Of a stretch of 46,350 bases of DNA, positions 16,227 through 25,220 are shown in pieces. This DNA comes from an uncultured archaeon (GTDB lineage Archaea > Halobacteriota > Methanosarcinia > Methanosarcinales > Methanoperedenaceae). A program made the translations under genes and the position numbers. The notes beneath the pieces are model-generated. The model made no database searches. It worked only from the letters and a program-made list of their open reading frames with translations, and had not been told where the DNA came from. Position 1 is the stretch's first letter, and each line of letters starts with the position of its first letter. The stretch is from assembly GCA_902384525.1 (NCBI GenBank), contig CABMCA010000126.1, positions 1 through 46,350 on the forward strand, read 5' to 3'.

Positions 16227-17072
16227 CTAAATCCCCAGAGAATTTGCGATCGGCGCCGGAGGTTTTATTGAGCTTCCCGGTGCTCCTTCAATATTCCTTG
16301 CCCACAGGAAAAGGCATGTATGATATGCTGTCGTGACATACATGGAAAGCGCGATCACAATGACGATCAAAATGGCCGCCAATAATAATGCTATTATCGG
16401 ACCTGTGATAGTGATCAATGAGAAGCCGATAAAGATCGCAATTATAATGCCAATGAACGAAAGAATTCCTGTAACAAGTCCTACCGCTATTTCACCAACT
16501 CCTATGGGAAGAAGATTCCTTTTGATGATCTGGGTCGTTCTTTCTACAGCACTTCCCAGGTCCCTGTCTTCAATAACTATCGCAGGGATCATGAAATAAG
16601 TGCCAACAGTCCAGGCTTTTTCTATAAATCCCAGGATCATACCGGATAAACCTCCAATTGCACCTTGTCCTCTTTGCGCCTTGCCTCTTAACACACCCAG
16701 GATTATATTGACAATAGCTGAAATTATTGCAAGATAGAAAATCGTTAACATATTTTTCTTTGTTGCAACCCATGCCTCTGATAGAGTAGCATCGCCGTCT
16801 TTGAAATAATCATAAACAAGAAACGCTGTCATTCCTGTGAAGAAGTAAGAGATGAAATAATTTCCAAGTAAAACGAGAAAGGCAAGGAGATAAAACATAC
16901 TTCCAAGATTCAAGCCCGATTCAAGGAAAAGCATGATAATAACTGAAAATATAGTAAAGAACACCCCTACAAATATCGAATAGAATGAGGGTTTAATGAC
17001 ATCTGCATCTTTGCCTATTAAGCTGAAACTCTCCTTTATAAAGGAGAAACCTTTGAAGATATTTTCAAACAT
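16227..17072 (-). CDS. Polytopic membrane protein, DUF6159-like
   Basis: The 281 residues begin with an amphipathic stretch (FKGFSFIKESFSLIGKDADV) and then have about six hydrophobic helices. A conserved-looking loop reads PAIVIEDRDLGSAVERTTQI. This layout fits the DUF6159 group of membrane proteins found in archaea and bacteria; the role is unknown. The gene ends in TAG and the frame is open for 16 more codons (rich in Gly and Ser) before TAA, which I regard as chance. It lies downstream of UMP kinase on the same strand. Confidence 0.7.
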   Translation of the reverse strand: MFENIFKGFSFIKESFSLIGKDADVIKPSFYSIFVGVFFTIFSVIIMLFLESGLNLGSMFYLLAFLVLLGNYFISYFFTGMTAFLVYDYFKDGDATLSEAWVATKKNMLTIFYLAIISAIVNIILGVLRGKAQRGQGAIGGLSGMILGFIEKAWTVGTYFMIPAIVIEDRDLGSAVERTTQIIKRNLLPIGVGEIAVGLVTGILSFIGIIIAIFIGFSLITITGPIIALLLAAILIVIVIALSMYVTTAYHTCLFLWARNIEGAPGSSIKPPAPIANSLGI

Positions 17073-17112
17073 AATTTTTCACGTTCCTTTTTTCAGATAA
17101 ATTAATTAATAA

Positions 17113-17886
17113 TCATTTGTCGCAACCAACATCACTGTAATAACCAAGGTTGCAGGCATCTTTTTCGAATTCAGTCTTTTGTTTTTGTCCTGGTTTAACT
17201 TTTACTATTTTGTCCTTCCCTATGACTGTCCCGTTATATTTTCCACTAACCGCATCAATGATATTTTGCGGATTTTCCCCATTAAGTATAATGGTTTTAA
17301 TATTACTTCGCTCGATGATCTTTGCTGCCAGAAGGTCTATAGGGGAATTGGCTCCTGCAACCATTTCAGTCTTCATCACAATTTCAATGAGCTGATGAGG
17401 CGTCATGGTTCCAAATTTTTTTGCATCTTTGTTCTTTTTCGGGTCACTCGTATATACACCATCAATGGACGTCGCGTTTATGAGCAGATCTGCGCCGATA
17501 TATTCTGCAAGGACAGCAGAAACAGCATCAGTAGTCTGCCCCGGGGTTACGCCTCCCATTACTATTATTTTGCCGGTCAAGCTTGCGGTTCTTGCCTCTT
17601 TATAGTTCAACGGAGGCTCATAATAGGCCGCATCGCCAATGGCTGCGATCAGAAGCCGGGCGTTTATGCGCGTGATATCAATACCTATAAAATCACAGGT
17701 GGCTTCATCAGAACCAAGATCTCGCGCAACTCCAATATATTCACGCGCAGCTTTTCCTCCCCCCGTAACAATAAACACCGCGTGATCCCTTCCAATCTCT
17801 TTAATCGCATTTGCATAGCTCTTGAAATTTTCAGGCTGCAATTCCTTTGCGAGAACTGATCCACCAATAGAAACAACGATCTTCAT
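17113..17886 (-). CDS. pyrH: UMP kinase (archaeal type)
   Basis: The enzyme phosphorylates UMP to UDP in pyrimidine synthesis. It belongs to the amino acid kinase fold: KIVVSIGGSVLAKE at the N-terminus, VTGGGKAAREYIG, MGGVTPGQTTDAVSA and LINATSIDGVYTSDPK are all family signatures. I chose ATG 17886, 12 bases inside the longer frame, because GAGAAGG precedes it and the conserved N-terminus starts there. The protein is about 257 residues, some 25-30 longer than typical archaeal UMP kinases because of a C-terminal tail (KQKTEFEKDACNLGYYSDVG) with two cysteines. Confidence 0.92.
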   Translation of the reverse strand: MKIVVSIGGSVLAKELQPENFKSYANAIKEIGRDHAVFIVTGGGKAAREYIGVARDLGSDEATCDFIGIDITRINARLLIAAIGDAAYYEPPLNYKEARTASLTGKIIVMGGVTPGQTTDAVSAVLAEYIGADLLINATSIDGVYTSDPKKNKDAKKFGTMTPHQLIEIVMKTEMVAGANSPIDLLAAKIIERSNIKTIILNGENPQNIIDAVSGKYNGTVIGKDKIVKVKPGQKQKTEFEKDACNLGYYSDVGCDK

Positions 17887-17922
17887 GAACCTTCTCATTA
17901 TTCTCTGGGGATATTAAATTTT

Positions 17923-18171
17923 TTATACAAAAGCCACTCCGAACAAATGGAGCACTATTACAATAATTGCACCTGGAATTCCCGCAAAGGCGCAAACAAG
18001 TAATGCTGGAAGAGAATAATCTATACCGACATGAAAAATTGCATTGGCAGCAAAAAGAATAATAAGCCCCAGCACAGCATTTATTATGAGATGAGTCGCA
18101 GTTTTTAATAAATAATATGCAACAATAACTCCTATTATTGCTAATAACACGATTATTATTTCAAATGCCAC
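17923..18171 (-). CDS. BofA-like small membrane protein
   Basis: This 82-residue protein has two or three hydrophobic helices and carries LLKTATHLIINAVLGLIILF, then PALLVCAFAGIPGAIIVIVL. This matches the pro-sigmaK processing inhibitor BofA family, which in archaea has no known sporulation role. It is transcribed with UMP kinase and the four-helix protein next to it. Confidence 0.75.
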   Translation of the reverse strand: MAFEIIIVLLAIIGVIVAYYLLKTATHLIINAVLGLIILFAANAIFHVGIDYSLPALLVCAFAGIPGAIIVIVLHLFGVAFV

Positions 18172-18192
18172 ACTAATTAAGTGGTTCTCCTT

Positions 18193-18582
18193 TTAATTAA
18201 ACATTTCGATTACTTTCCTGGACTTGAAACTTCCAATAAATTCATACCAGTTTTGTACACCCAATATGAAAGATATCAAAAAGACCATCTGGGCAAGATC
18301 AGCCAGATGATACACATTGAGGATCTCTCCTTCTGACATGAAGTTGATAATGAATTTGAATACGTTATTTAATGCAAATGAAGCGCCTGCTATTGAAATA
18401 TATATCCAGGTCTTCTGGATTATCGAATTATTGAGGAATAACCGTGCCCTCAGCAGTTCTTTGTCCACTTTGCGCATCATTATAAGAATTTGTCCTATCA
18501 TGAATATTAATATGAACGCTGCCCCGACATTGTATAATACCATGAATGTATCAACAAAATCCATACCGAATGAAGTAATCAT
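18193..18582 (-). CDS. Four-helix membrane protein
   Basis: The 129 residues form four hydrophobic helices. A basic loop follows the first (MMRKVDKELLRARL), and ILNVYHLADLAQMVFLISFI lies near the end. I recognise no named family. The topology resembles the proteins at 29896-30285 and 41230-41544 in this window: helix, basic loop, helix, short exterior loop, two helices. Such units also occur as N-terminal sensor regions of archaeal kinases, but no kinase domain is present here. Confidence 0.6.
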   Translation of the reverse strand: MITSFGMDFVDTFMVLYNVGAAFILIFMIGQILIMMRKVDKELLRARLFLNNSIIQKTWIYISIAGASFALNNVFKFIINFMSEGEILNVYHLADLAQMVFLISFILGVQNWYEFIGSFKSRKVIEMFN

Positions 18583-18659
18583 AACGCCTCTTTTTCTAAA
18601 CTGAAGTTATACTTAAGGTGGTATGTATATATGATTTATTGAACAAAACGTGTGAAGCA

Positions 18660-19199
18660 TTAATCTTTAAGCCTTATTTCCCCCAGGGTCTCATATATAG
18701 GACCAGCTGGTGTCAGCGTACTTTTCTTGAGGGAAATGGATCCAACATTCATCATGCTAAGGTCTATATGTTCCAATTTTTTCAAATTTCCAAGAAGTAA
18801 GGACTTGTCACTTAATTGCTTAACACGGGCAAGGGTTGCATGAGGTGAGAAGTGGTGATCTTTTTCGAATTTAAATGGCGAAAGTACACGTTCAACTTCG
18901 TCATGTAGCACATCAAAATTACCTTCGGCCCCAAGCCATATAACTTTTATATAGGCAAGTTTCGGGAACACTCCCACCCCTTTTATTTTTGCTTCAAATT
19001 GCCTGCAATTTATCTGTGATAATGCGGATAAAATGGATTCGACATCACTTTCCCTGATATCCCCCAGGAATTTCAGGGTTATATGAACCTGTTCTGGCTC
19101 AACGAGTTTTATTCCAGGCATATCCAGGGCAGATCCGATTTTTTTTATCTCAGGAATAAATCTATCAGGCAACTCAACGGCTATGAATGTCCTTATCAT
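18660..19199 (-). CDS. thpR: RNA 2',3'-cyclic phosphodiesterase ThpR (LigT/2H family)
   Basis: This 2H phosphoesterase of about 179 residues has both catalytic HxT motifs, EQVHITLKFLGD and FSPHATLARVK. It hydrolyses 2',3'-cyclic phosphate ends of RNA, for example after tRNA splicing, to 2'-phosphates. I chose the ATG at 19199 because MIRTFIAVELPD is the family N-terminus; the longer frame to 19229 adds ten unrelated residues. It is divergent from the Trm112-like gene. Confidence 0.9.
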   Translation of the reverse strand: MIRTFIAVELPDRFIPEIKKIGSALDMPGIKLVEPEQVHITLKFLGDIRESDVESILSALSQINCRQFEAKIKGVGVFPKLAYIKVIWLGAEGNFDVLHDEVERVLSPFKFEKDHHFSPHATLARVKQLSDKSLLLGNLKKLEHIDLSMMNVGSISLKKSTLTPAGPIYETLGEIRLKD

Positions 19200-19296
19200 A
19201 TTGATCGATGTAAATACTCTTTTAAACAATAAAAATTATCTTATTCGATAGATTGATAATAAAAAAGGTGTTTAAAGGAGTAAAGGTGTAATAATA

Positions 19297-19479
19297 ATGA
19301 AAAGAGATCTGATGGATATCCTGTGCTGCCCGATGTGCAAAGGCGACCTCGTACTTGAAGTTACAGAGGAGAATGAGAAAGAGATCGTTAAAGGGACGCT
19401 TTATTGCGGAAAATGTAAAGAGTATTATCCGATCGACGATGGTATTCCAAATATGCTGCCGCCGGAATTGAGGGAATAA
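19297..19479 (+). CDS. Trm112-like zinc-ribbon protein
   Basis: The 60 residues show MDILCCPMCKGDL at the start and LYCGKCKEYYPIDDGIPNML at the end, the four-cysteine ribbon of Trm112/UPF0434. In archaea Trm112 is the partner and activator of several RNA and protein methyltransferases. GGAG and GGTG motifs precede the ATG. The stop abuts the convergent membrane protein gene with no gap. Confidence 0.85.
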   Translation: MKRDLMDILCCPMCKGDLVLEVTEENEKEIVKGTLYCGKCKEYYPIDDGIPNMLPPELRE

Positions 19480-20415
19480 TTATCTGGATGCAGTTATTAC
19501 AGTCTTTAAACCAATTGTATCGACTACTAAAATACTGACTCTTACCAGAACTGAGAAGGCCATTCCCAGAGCTGGTGAAATTCCAAAAAACGAAAATACA
19601 AGGATTATTCCTCCTTCCATGAGCCCCAGGCCAGCGGGTGATAATGGAACAAACATCAGGATCGTAATGAGGGGATGAAGCAAGAAAAAAATAAAAAATG
19701 AAATTTCAATCCCGATAGCTTTTCCTAAAAAGTACCACTGCAATGCAGCAAATATCCATCCTATCGTATATAATATCAAGATTATATTTAAGCTGTCCTT
19801 GATCAGGATGCTTCTATCTTTAAAAAAAGAGAGATTTTCAGTAAATTTGTTAAGAAAAGGGATCTTAACCAGGAATTTTGATGTCATTTTTTCATTATTC
19901 CATGATATCAATAGCATTAATATCCCGACAACCAGGAGAATTACCGAACCTATCCCTGCATAAATAATGAAATTTTTTTCAATATTCAAATAAAAAGATA
20001 AATAAATTATAGCTGCAACAGCCCCTGCGACCTTAAGGATGAATTCAATCCCCTGCGGAGCAAAAATGCATGCCATTCCTTCTGTAATAGGAACGCCAGC
20101 TTTTTTTCTTAATATTAAAGGTGTTAAAAAATAACCGCTCCTTCCAGGAGTTACATCTCCAATGATCATTCCTCCCATATGTGAAAGAAAAACGTCCTTT
20201 AATTTCATTTCGTGCCCTATTTTTTTAAGCAGATAAGATAAACGTAATGCAAGTGCCAAATCCAGGAAAAGATATGAGAGGCATGCCATGATGAAATAGC
20301 TTAAATCGGTTTTTTTTAGAACCTCAAATATCTCATTCAGGTTCAGTTTATTCAAAATAAAAGCATTAATAGATATGCCAATAATAATTTGAATGAATAA
20401 ATGAAGCTTCTTCAT
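19480..20415 (-). CDS. UPF0104 / lysylphosphatidylglycerol synthase-type membrane protein
   Basis: This integral membrane protein of 311 residues with about eight helices carries family signatures: GDVTPGRSGYFLTPLILRKK, EGMACIFAPQGIEFILK and PLSPAGLGLMEGG. These mark the LPG_synthase_TM/UPF0104 flippase-like family. Bacterial members with an extra synthase domain aminoacylate lipids; archaeal members such as this one have only the membrane part and are thought to move or modify lipids or glycans. It ends directly against the Trm112-like gene. Confidence 0.85.
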   Translation of the reverse strand: MKKLHLFIQIIIGISINAFILNKLNLNEIFEVLKKTDLSYFIMACLSYLFLDLALALRLSYLLKKIGHEMKLKDVFLSHMGGMIIGDVTPGRSGYFLTPLILRKKAGVPITEGMACIFAPQGIEFILKVAGAVAAIIYLSFYLNIEKNFIIYAGIGSVILLVVGILMLLISWNNEKMTSKFLVKIPFLNKFTENLSFFKDRSILIKDSLNIILILYTIGWIFAALQWYFLGKAIGIEISFFIFFLLHPLITILMFVPLSPAGLGLMEGGIILVFSFFGISPALGMAFSVLVRVSILVVDTIGLKTVITASR

Positions 20416-20440
20416 CTTAAGCTAATAATATCTTCAAGTG

Positions 20441-21064
20441 TTAAATGTTTCCCACGGGTTTTTGAAAAGATACATTTTTTGAACGCGGAATACGTATCAT
20501 ATCCCCATAGATCGCCCCGTATTTGCGCTTAAGCTCATTATATTTAAATTTTAAAAAAATGCTTAACTCAGGATGGGCTGTAGTGTGGATATATTCGTCA
20601 GTATAAATACTTACCAGACTATCGAAATCCTTGCGTGAATTGCCGTGGGCATAATTTTTTCCTGGATACCGCCTTATATCACCATTAAATAAAGGAGAAA
20701 TGTGATGCAATTCGTGCAGAACGGTCACCAGTTTTGTCTTTTGATCCCCGTGATTCAGGAAACGCGGTAAATGAAAATAGACAATGTACAGGATATTTGT
20801 GCCATTTATCATAACTTCCGGAGCTGCATATTCAATTCTCCTGACGGTTTTTGTTCTTGAACCTCCTTCAAAAAGCATGGGTCGCAGTTTTGCAACAACC
20901 CCATTCCTGTTGCCGTTTGAAGTAGATATTGCAATAAGAATATTCTTAACCTTAATGTGTTTGAAAAAAGGATGCGTTTTAATAATATCATCCACAAGCA
21001 AGGTCATATTGCCTGTGAAATCAAAACCTGTAACGCTATTTTTGTCTGTATTTCCTTGCAGCAT
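20441..21064 (-). CDS. Putative zinc metallopeptidase (HELHH)
   Basis: The motif VTVLHELHHISPLFNG in the middle of the 207 residues is a zinc-binding HExxH. The preceding strand ILYIVYFHLPRF and the following NSRKDFDSLVSIY are typical of small gluzincin-like proteins of unknown substrate. The start at 21064 overlaps the end of pgk by 29 bp and has no clear ribosome binding site, so translation may be coupled; a later start at the ATG before TLLVDDII is possible. Confidence 0.65.
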   Translation of the reverse strand: MLQGNTDKNSVTGFDFTGNMTLLVDDIIKTHPFFKHIKVKNILIAISTSNGNRNGVVAKLRPMLFEGGSRTKTVRRIEYAAPEVMINGTNILYIVYFHLPRFLNHGDQKTKLVTVLHELHHISPLFNGDIRRYPGKNYAHGNSRKDFDSLVSIYTDEYIHTTAHPELSIFLKFKYNELKRKYGAIYGDMIRIPRSKNVSFQKPVGNI

Positions 21065-22259
21065 CCTTTAATGCCTCAATACCCGGCAGTTTTTCACCGG
21101 CCAGGAAATCAATACAAGCGCCTCCCCCTGTACTTACATGGGAGAACTTGTCTGAAATACCCATCTGTTCAGCTGCTGCCGCTATATGACCGCCTCCGAT
21201 CACAGAGAAACCTGATTTCGATCCTGCCTTGATCAGTTCACGAGTTCCCAGGGCGAAAGGTTCATTTTCAAATACTCCCGCAGGCCCGTTCATTACTACG
21301 GTTTTGGCATCACTTATTTCCTGGGAGAATTTGACCATTGTTTCTATGCCGATATCGTGGATAGGCAATTCAGACCTCAGGTTACTTATTTTTTCTTCGA
21401 TGCGTTCATCATTCTTATTCAATGCAACATCTACAGGAAGACCAATATTCTCCGGGAAACGTTTAAGAAGACTTTTTGCTATGTCTATCTGGGGCAGGTA
21501 ACCCTGCTTATCGATAAAACTAATATTCGCATCCCCGATATTTACGCCGGAAGCTGCCAGGAACACATTAGCTACAACCCCTGTAACAAGCACCCTGTCT
21601 GCACATCCCCGCTCAAGCACATTTTTTGTGACTTTTATAGAATCATCAACTTTTGTTCCCCCAAGAACATAGATGCACGGGCGCTCGCTGCATGATAATC
21701 CCTTGTTTAATGAATCAATTTCTTTTTCCATAATTCTTCCAGCTATACTTGGTAATGATTCTGTAAAACCTGTTACGGAAAGATGCGATCTGTGGGATAC
21801 CGAGAATGCATCGTTCAGAAATATATCACACACAGCAGCAAGGCGCCTTACCATATGGGTTTTCTTATGGTCTTTTGGAGTACGTTCAATCGATTCTTCC
21901 GAATAGAAACGCGTATTTTCAAGCAGGATTATATCGCCTTTAGTCATTTTTTTTATAGTATCAATAGCATGTGAACCAAAAATATCATCAATATAATTAA
22001 TATTACGCTTCATCAATTTTGACAATAACTTTGCATGAGGCTCCATCGTGGTAAAATCGCTCTTTCCGGGTCGGCTCTGGTGGGAAAGTATTACAACTTT
22101 TGAGTTTTCCAGTTCCTTCAAGGTTATATGGTGGCTCCTGAACCGGCTATGATCAAGAATGATCCCGTTCGGGTCCATTGGCGAGTTAAGGTCAAGCCTG
22201 CATAGAACAGTCTTCCCTTTTGTATCAATGTCATCAATAGTGAGGTAGTCCCTAGTCAT
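21036..22259 (-). CDS. pgk: Phosphoglycerate kinase (archaeal type)
   Basis: This enzyme interconverts 1,3-bisphosphoglycerate and 3-phosphoglycerate with ADP/ATP. The signatures are LCRLDLNSPMDPNG near the N-terminus, LLENTRFYSEE, VLGGTKVDDSIKV, FENEPFALGTREL and the nucleotide loop HVSTGGGACIDFLAGEKLPG. The length of 407 residues is normal for the archaeal subgroup. The gene is followed by an overlapping putative metallopeptidase and faces a divergent membrane protein across a 163-bp promoter region. Confidence 0.95.
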   Translation of the reverse strand: MTRDYLTIDDIDTKGKTVLCRLDLNSPMDPNGIILDHSRFRSHHITLKELENSKVVILSHQSRPGKSDFTTMEPHAKLLSKLMKRNINYIDDIFGSHAIDTIKKMTKGDIILLENTRFYSEESIERTPKDHKKTHMVRRLAAVCDIFLNDAFSVSHRSHLSVTGFTESLPSIAGRIMEKEIDSLNKGLSCSERPCIYVLGGTKVDDSIKVTKNVLERGCADRVLVTGVVANVFLAASGVNIGDANISFIDKQGYLPQIDIAKSLLKRFPENIGLPVDVALNKNDERIEEKISNLRSELPIHDIGIETMVKFSQEISDAKTVVMNGPAGVFENEPFALGTRELIKAGSKSGFSVIGGGHIAAAAEQMGISDKFSHVSTGGGACIDFLAGEKLPGIEALKDAARKYRQK

Positions 22260-22422
22260 ATTGAGGTTGTTTAATTCTAAGAGGATAGCATTATAATTTA
22301 CGGAAGGATTTCATCATCAAAAATTAATCAGGCAGAAACAATAGATATATAACAAGTATTCTATATATGTATATATAAACGTGGTTCATATTAAATAAAA
22401 TTCAAAAGAACCAGCAAAAAAT

Positions 22423-23463
22423 ATGATAAAAATATCTTTAAGATATAAGGTCGCATTGGAACTTTATGCCAGCCTGTCTTTCTTTATTGCTGTTATAATA
22501 CTTATTTATGCCAGTATTTATAGCTGGTTTGACGATAATATATTTATTCCATCAGTAATTATCGGGATTTTTCTTATCGCTTTTATTTTTTTCCTGAGAA
22601 ACCTGATCCTGGATGTTAATTCCGTTAAATTTGAAAACGATGAAAGCAAAGATGACCCAAATTTTGTAGAAATAAAACTGATTAATAAGATCACATTAGA
22701 ACTTATATCCAGCATTTCAAATATTATAATAGCTACTGCAATTTTCATAATCGGAAATGTAACATCAGGAGGAGCTTATCCGGAAGTCATTTCAATAGTG
22801 TTCATAATAATTCTTTTCCTCCCAACGATGATCTTATTAAAATCACTTATATTTGATTTCAATTTGATTTTCATGAATGAGAAACATCGTGAGAATTTTT
22901 TAAGTGAATTTATAAATCGAAAAACCCTTGTTTTTTTTGTTATTGCCATTATTATAATTATTTTAGTATTTTCAAGCAATAAATTGGTCACATCAGTGGA
23001 TAATCTATATCAAAAACCTATGTCAAATAGTGAGGAAGACATAACGGATATATCCTCTAATTTATATATCACATCTATTTCAGGAGAAAGAAAAAATATA
23101 TCCGTTGGTGCTATTACTGGCCTTTCTATATACCTTGAGGCAATGGATCTCGATTTTAATTTTAATTCCATAACAGTGAAGTTTATTGACAAAAAAACCA
23201 CATCTACGTTGGAATACGGTACAAATGCTGATGAATCGCATTTTTATTATGAAGGAAAAAAGACCGGAAAAGGGAATACAATACTAAAAAAGGGTGATGT
23301 GGGAATTATCACGATCAACCTGTCATCAACAAAACAGGAACTTTATTCTTATGACAGGGGAACGGTACAGTTGATCCTGGGTAATGGAAGAATAATTTCC
23401 AGGGATTTCAAAGCCCCGGAATTCAAAGGAGAAGGCAGGATTTTATTATATTCTTCAACTTGA
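22423..23463 (+). CDS. Five-helix membrane protein with archaellin-like C-terminal domain
   Basis: Residues 1-200 hold five hydrophobic helices; helices 1-2 and 3-4 look like an internal duplication (FLRNLILDVNSVKF compared with LLKSLIFDFNLIFM). Residues from about 205 onward form a beta-rich domain: LYITSISGERKNISVGAITG, then ILKKGDVGIITINLS and YDRGTVQLILGNGR. It ends FKGEGRILLYSST, which follows the pattern of the archaellin/pilin-like beta domain. A type III signal peptide as in true archaellins is absent. A TATA-like TATATATAAAC lies near 22370. An extracellular adhesion or sensing domain anchored by a membrane base is my inference. Confidence 0.65.
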   Translation: MIKISLRYKVALELYASLSFFIAVIILIYASIYSWFDDNIFIPSVIIGIFLIAFIFFLRNLILDVNSVKFENDESKDDPNFVEIKLINKITLELISSISNIIIATAIFIIGNVTSGGAYPEVISIVFIIILFLPTMILLKSLIFDFNLIFMNEKHRENFLSEFINRKTLVFFVIAIIIIILVFSSNKLVTSVDNLYQKPMSNSEEDITDISSNLYITSISGERKNISVGAITGLSIYLEAMDLDFNFNSITVKFIDKKTTSTLEYGTNADESHFYYEGKKTGKGNTILKKGDVGIITINLSSTKQELYSYDRGTVQLILGNGRIISRDFKAPEFKGEGRILLYSST

Positions 23464-23464
23464 C

Positions 23465-24328
23465 TTATATATTTATCTCCACACCATACACTTTCTCCGG
23501 ATTTTCTTTGTGTACCTTCCAGAATACATCCTCGCCCCATTTTCCAATGAGTTGTTTTGTCCTTCTTGGAACTGTTTTTGGCCCCAGTACGGAGCCCGGT
23601 CTTTCAAGGTCATCGATGTAATCGGTTTCCATCATGAAACGTGTTCCTTCAGAAAGGGCTGTTTCTATCGCATTTTCACCTGCCAGCACACTCGGGAAAA
23701 TCCCGTGTTTTTCGCATATTTTAATCATGGGCGGTGAAAAGTGCTTGACTACTTTTCCATCAGGCAATCCCACGCTTCTTGCAATTCCCGCTATCCCGGC
23801 GAGCCCTTCCTCTGTCGCGCTTTCTGTATGAAGCTGTATCGCGCATCCTGCATCCTTTGCAAGCTCAAAACCGTAGCGCATTATATCATTTGATTCATCC
23901 CATAATTTCGGTTCAACTTCATAATGCGGGCGCCCGGATTTTAATCCAATGGCTCGTCCTTCAACCACATATTCGCGCGCAATTTCAAGCCCTCCCCTCA
24001 TTATCTCCACAGAGCGCGCAAGGCCAAGGCGCCCGTAGTATTTTGTCAGTTCGGCAGGATGCACACCAAGAACCACAAAGACTTTCACTTTTTCAGCTTC
24101 CTCTGCACGCCTGGCGATATTGAGGATTTTATCGAATACTTTCCTGTAATCTTCGGGTGAGTTAATATCGATACCCAGTGACCAGGGCGGGAGTGAGACA
24201 AGGACGATATGCGTACCGCCCGCGCGCGCGAATTCGCGGACTGCATCGAGGCAGCGGCCCGAGGGGTTAAGATGCATGTGGTTGTCGAGGATTGGGAAGG
24301 TCAAGGTTAAAATTCCCCCGCCACGCAC
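23465..24328 (-). CDS. TatD-like metal-dependent hydrolase (archaeal COG1831 type)
   Basis: This amidohydrolase-fold protein of about 280 residues carries the metal ligands ILDNHMHLNPSG near the start, VVLGVHPAEL, IQLHTESATEEGL, KHFSPP and METDYIDDLERPG. Relatives of TatD act as nucleases or unknown hydrolases. The start is uncertain: a GTG at 24328 or the TTG just before TFPILDN. It overlaps a short duplicated gene start (repeat copy A), so its original upstream neighbour has been lost. The GC content is higher than that of the adjoining toxin-antitoxin genes. Confidence 0.85.
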   Translation of the reverse strand: MRGGGILTLTFPILDNHMHLNPSGRCLDAVREFARAGGTHIVLVSLPPWSLGIDINSPEDYRKVFDKILNIARRAEEAEKVKVFVVLGVHPAELTKYYGRLGLARSVEIMRGGLEIAREYVVEGRAIGLKSGRPHYEVEPKLWDESNDIMRYGFELAKDAGCAIQLHTESATEEGLAGIAGIARSVGLPDGKVVKHFSPPMIKICEKHGIFPSVLAGENAIETALSEGTRFMMETDYIDDLERPGSVLGPKTVPRRTKQLIGKWGEDVFWKVHKENPEKVYGVEINI

Positions 24329-24402
24329 GCATCAAGGTCGCCGCGCTCGATGCAGGGCGCGAGTTTTTGCAGGAATTCGTTGGTTTTTTTGTTATCAGGC
24401 AT
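24319..24402 (-). repeat. GC-rich gene-start repeat, copy A
   Basis: On the minus strand this segment reads ATG followed by about 27 codons, with EFLQKLAPCIERGDLDACVA, and then ends at TAA shortly after. It shares most of its bases with copies B and C. It looks like the first 30 codons of a gene whose remainder is missing. The family is unknown to me. Confidence 0.65.
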
Positions 24403-24442
24403 TTTTAATCCATTCTTTGAACATTATGTCAAAATTTGTCCC

Positions 24443-24895
24443 CTATTTATATTTCTTAAAAATCTCTTCAATAGTTAACACCTTGAAAATTCCAGCGTTT
24501 TCTATAATGCCTTTATCATTTGTCAATATTGGTATTTCTAACATCAAAGATAGTGCAACGAATGGAGTATCTTTCTCATCGAATTCCTTGCAGATAGAAT
24601 AAGCTTCATCAATTCTCAAATTATAAAATTTATCGGGTTCAAAGATAATTTTTGAAAGAAGTTCCTCTTTTGCAAACTCTATATTTGACTTCAGAACTCC
24701 TCTTTTTTCAGCTTTTTCAAGAATCAGATACCAATATTTATTAAGCTCTTTTAAGAGATATTCCGGTGCATAAATATGAAAATCCCCTGATAAGAGAATA
24801 TCTCTGAGTTTAGAATTTTTTGGGATTAAGGCGGAAATAAGAATGTTTGTATCTATGACGAACTCAATTTTAATTTTTTCTTCTCTTTTTTCCAT
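24443..24895 (-). CDS. PIN-domain toxin (VapC-like)
   Basis: The 150-residue protein has the PIN core: FVIDTNILISALIPKNS near the N-terminus, the acidic KELNKYW region and the late pair KDTPFVALSLMLEIPILTND. It is expected to be an RNase that cleaves tRNA or rRNA when free of antitoxin. Its start overlaps the antitoxin gene by 43 bp. The module is AT-rich compared with the repeats on either side, which suggests acquisition. Confidence 0.85.
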   Translation of the reverse strand: MEKREEKIKIEFVIDTNILISALIPKNSKLRDILLSGDFHIYAPEYLLKELNKYWYLILEKAEKRGVLKSNIEFAKEELLSKIIFEPDKFYNLRIDEAYSICKEFDEKDTPFVALSLMLEIPILTNDKGIIENAGIFKVLTIEEIFKKYK

Positions 24896-25071
24896 ACCTC
24901 TCCTCTTATTTTCTCAAGTTGCTGCAAGTCCTCTTCCCCAATATCCAATTTCTTTAATGTCTCCTCTATAAGTTCTCTTTTCCTACTTTCGATAGCTAAT
25001 ATTCTCTCCATTTGCAGTTTTACAAGGTCTTCATCTACCCATTCCGGAACATTAATTAAAATTTGTTTCAT
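24853..25071 (-). CDS. VapB-like antitoxin
   Basis: This 72-residue protein begins MKQILINVPEWVDEDLVKLQ, a ribbon-helix-helix-like start, followed by a Lys/Glu-rich coiled region. It immediately precedes and overlaps the PIN toxin gene, as expected of a VapBC pair. No operator was identified with confidence. Confidence 0.75.
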   Translation of the reverse strand: MKQILINVPEWVDEDLVKLQMERILAIESRKRELIEETLKKLDIGEEDLQQLEKIRGEVWKKEKKKLKLSSS

Positions 25072-25220
25072 GATCTTACCTCTATATCAATTAGAAGCTT
25101 TTTTTATCCTTAATCAAAGTTTGAATTTCGGTATCTAGGGGCATAAATATTCACATTCAAATTAATAGTATTATGCCAATTAACATATATATAATATCGC
25201 AGAATATTCCTGCGCCCCCT

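Noticed and set aside
16176-16229. In-frame Gly/Ser-rich extension of 16 codons after the TAG of the DUF6159-like gene
   Set aside because: An open run this short is likely by chance and the protein is already complete before the TAG.
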